From Roseiarcus sp963772555 (GTDB taxonomy: Bacteria > Pseudomonadota > Alphaproteobacteria > Rhizobiales > Beijerinckiaceae): DNA of 64,000 bases. Where the stretch lies: assembly GCA_963772555.1 (NCBI GenBank), contig CAVYXQ010000008.1, positions 62,001-126,000 on the forward strand. The letters are read 5' to 3'. A program made the position numbers and the translations under genes. The first letter of the stretch is position 1, and each line of letters starts with the position of its first letter. Below are positions 63,263-64,000 of this stretch, one piece after another. Below the pieces are notes generated by a model, which worked only from the letters and a program-made list of their open reading frames with translations, was not told where the DNA came from and made no database searches.

Positions 63263-64000
63263 CTACTGAGAGACGGCTTCGTGCGCGTCTGCGCCGTTTG
63301 CTCGGTGGGCGTTTGCTGCTCGCCGAAACGCGAGCGGCGCCGGGTCCGACCCACCGCTGAGCAGTGACCGGATGCCGCCCAGCAGACTATGCTTGGGCAG
63401 ACCGCCGGCCAGCGTCGACAGGTAGGACTTCGCCCATTTCTTGATGTCGTTCTGCATGAGATGGGCGAGCATCGGGGCGTGCCGCTCCCGTCGCTCCCCG
63501 AGCGGCATCTCCAAGGCGCGCTTCAGCGCGGCCGCGACGGCGTCCGTCTCGTGCGGATTGACGATCAGGGCGTGGTCGAGTTCCTTCGCCGCGCCGGCGA
63601 ACTGCGACAGCATCAACACGCCGGGGTTCTCGGGATCCTGCGCGGCCAGGAACTCCTTGGCGACGAGGTTCATGCCGTCGCGCAATGGCGTCACCATCCC
63701 GACGTCGGCCGCGCGATACATGCCGGCGAGGACCGTGCGCGAATAGGAGCGGTTGACATAGCGGATCGGCGTCCAGGCTGCATCGCCGAACCGCCCATTG
63801 ACCTTGCCGATGAGCCCCGTCACCTCGGATTCGATGTCGCCGTACTGCTTGATATCGGATCGGCTCTTGGGTGTCAGCTGCAAGAACGTAACCCTGCCAT
63901 GCCACTGCGGATTGAGCTCCAAGAACCGCTCGAACCCCTTGATGCGGTCGGGAATGCCCTTCGAATAGTCGAGCCGGTCGACGCCGAGCACGAGACTGTT
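63263..64000 (-). CDS. otsA: trehalose-6-phosphate synthase, C-terminal part (runs off the window)
   Basis: The minus-strand frame enters from the right edge and gives about 245 residues of a GT20 enzyme: LGVDRLDYSKGIPDRIKGFE, VTFLQLTPKSRSDIKQYGD, YRAADVGMVTPLRDGMNLVAKEFLAAQ and LSQFAGAAKELDHALIVNPH. OtsA makes trehalose-6-phosphate from UDP-glucose and glucose-6-phosphate for stress protection. The C-terminal tail after about 63400 is low-complexity and longer than usual. Confidence 0.93.
   Translation of the reverse strand, partial: NSLVLGVDRLDYSKGIPDRIKGFERFLELNPQWHGRVTFLQLTPKSRSDIKQYGDIESEVTGLIGKVNGRFGDAAWTPIRYVNRSYSRTVLAGMYRAADVGMVTPLRDGMNLVAKEFLAAQDPENPGVLMLSQFAGAAKELDHALIVNPHETDAVAAALKRALEMPLGERRERHAPMLAHLMQNDIKKWAKSYLSTLAGGLPKHSLLGGIRSLLSGGSDPAPLAFRRAANAHRANGADAHEAVSQ

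Noticed and set aside
1..64000. CRISPR arrays, rRNA genes, prophage structural genes and restriction systems
   Set aside because: No regularly spaced repeats, rRNA sequence or matching protein families were seen.

Overview
The window is a high-GC chromosomal segment, most likely from a free-living alphaproteobacterium of the Hyphomicrobiales (Rhizobiales) type. Grounds: strong GC bias at third codon positions, an rpmG-NUDIX neighbourhood, the style of the accA, miaA and serB genes, and dispersed palindromic repeats of the kind seen in that order. The genus cannot be fixed by reading alone. There is no rRNA, CRISPR array, plasmid or phage structural gene. Two tRNA genes lie side by side near 60.6 kb.

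Region 1 (1-39.5 kb) is mostly ordinary core chromosome. In order it holds a truncated MFS transporter; the RNA methyltransferases TlyA and RlmD/RumA; a GlcD-type FAD oxidase; a phosphodiester glycosidase-like protein; glutamate dehydrogenase; rpmG with its own promoter, leader hairpin and terminator; a NUDIX hydrolase; a cytochrome c; and ComEC. Next come a phytanoyl-CoA dioxygenase-like protein, a frameshifted AraC regulator, VOC and SRPBCC proteins, a DUF2182/DUF1326 pair, a GST, a short-type transketolase, LysR and DoxX, a lipoprotein, MiaA, SerB, CDP-diacylglycerol pyrophosphatase, a degenerate trypsin-like protein and a VapBC pair. The stretch ends with an alpha-2-macroglobulin/PBP1C pair, an alpha/beta hydrolase, a thiolase, AccA and a diacylglycerol kinase-like protein. 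Palindromic repeats sit in several intergenic gaps (12.3, 13.4, 14.3, 32.65 and 37.2-37.5 kb).

Region 2 (about 39.6-60.45 kb) looks like an acquired carbohydrate-catabolism island. Its left edge carries an XRE-type HTH relic and its right edge the C-terminal relic of a tyrosine recombinase, 58 bp before a tRNA-Trp/tRNA-Gly pair. Between them are two different sugar ABC importers: a MalFG/UgpAE-type system without an ATPase, and an AraFGH/RbsABC-type system with one. There is also a LacI regulator, a GH5 glycosidase without a signal peptide, an aldo/keto reductase, a beta-propeller lactonase, a galactonate dehydratase-like enolase-superfamily enzyme, four SDRs, an iron-type alcohol dehydrogenase, a Gfo/Idh/MocA oxidoreductase and a VOC protein. 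Together these suggest uptake of a glycoside or oligosaccharide, cytosolic hydrolysis, and a non-phosphorylative oxidative route (aldose, lactone, aldonate, 2-keto-3-deoxy acid, then SDR oxidation). No aldolase or sugar kinase is present. The two importers share a near-identical 31-bp promoter/operator block, and AACGTT-core sites recur in both regulatory regions, which suggests one LacI-family regulon.

Region 3 (60.5-64 kb) returns to ordinary content: the two tRNAs, a CaiB/BaiF-type CoA-transferase, a cyclic-nucleotide-binding-domain protein and the C-terminal part of trehalose-6-phosphate synthase running off the right end.
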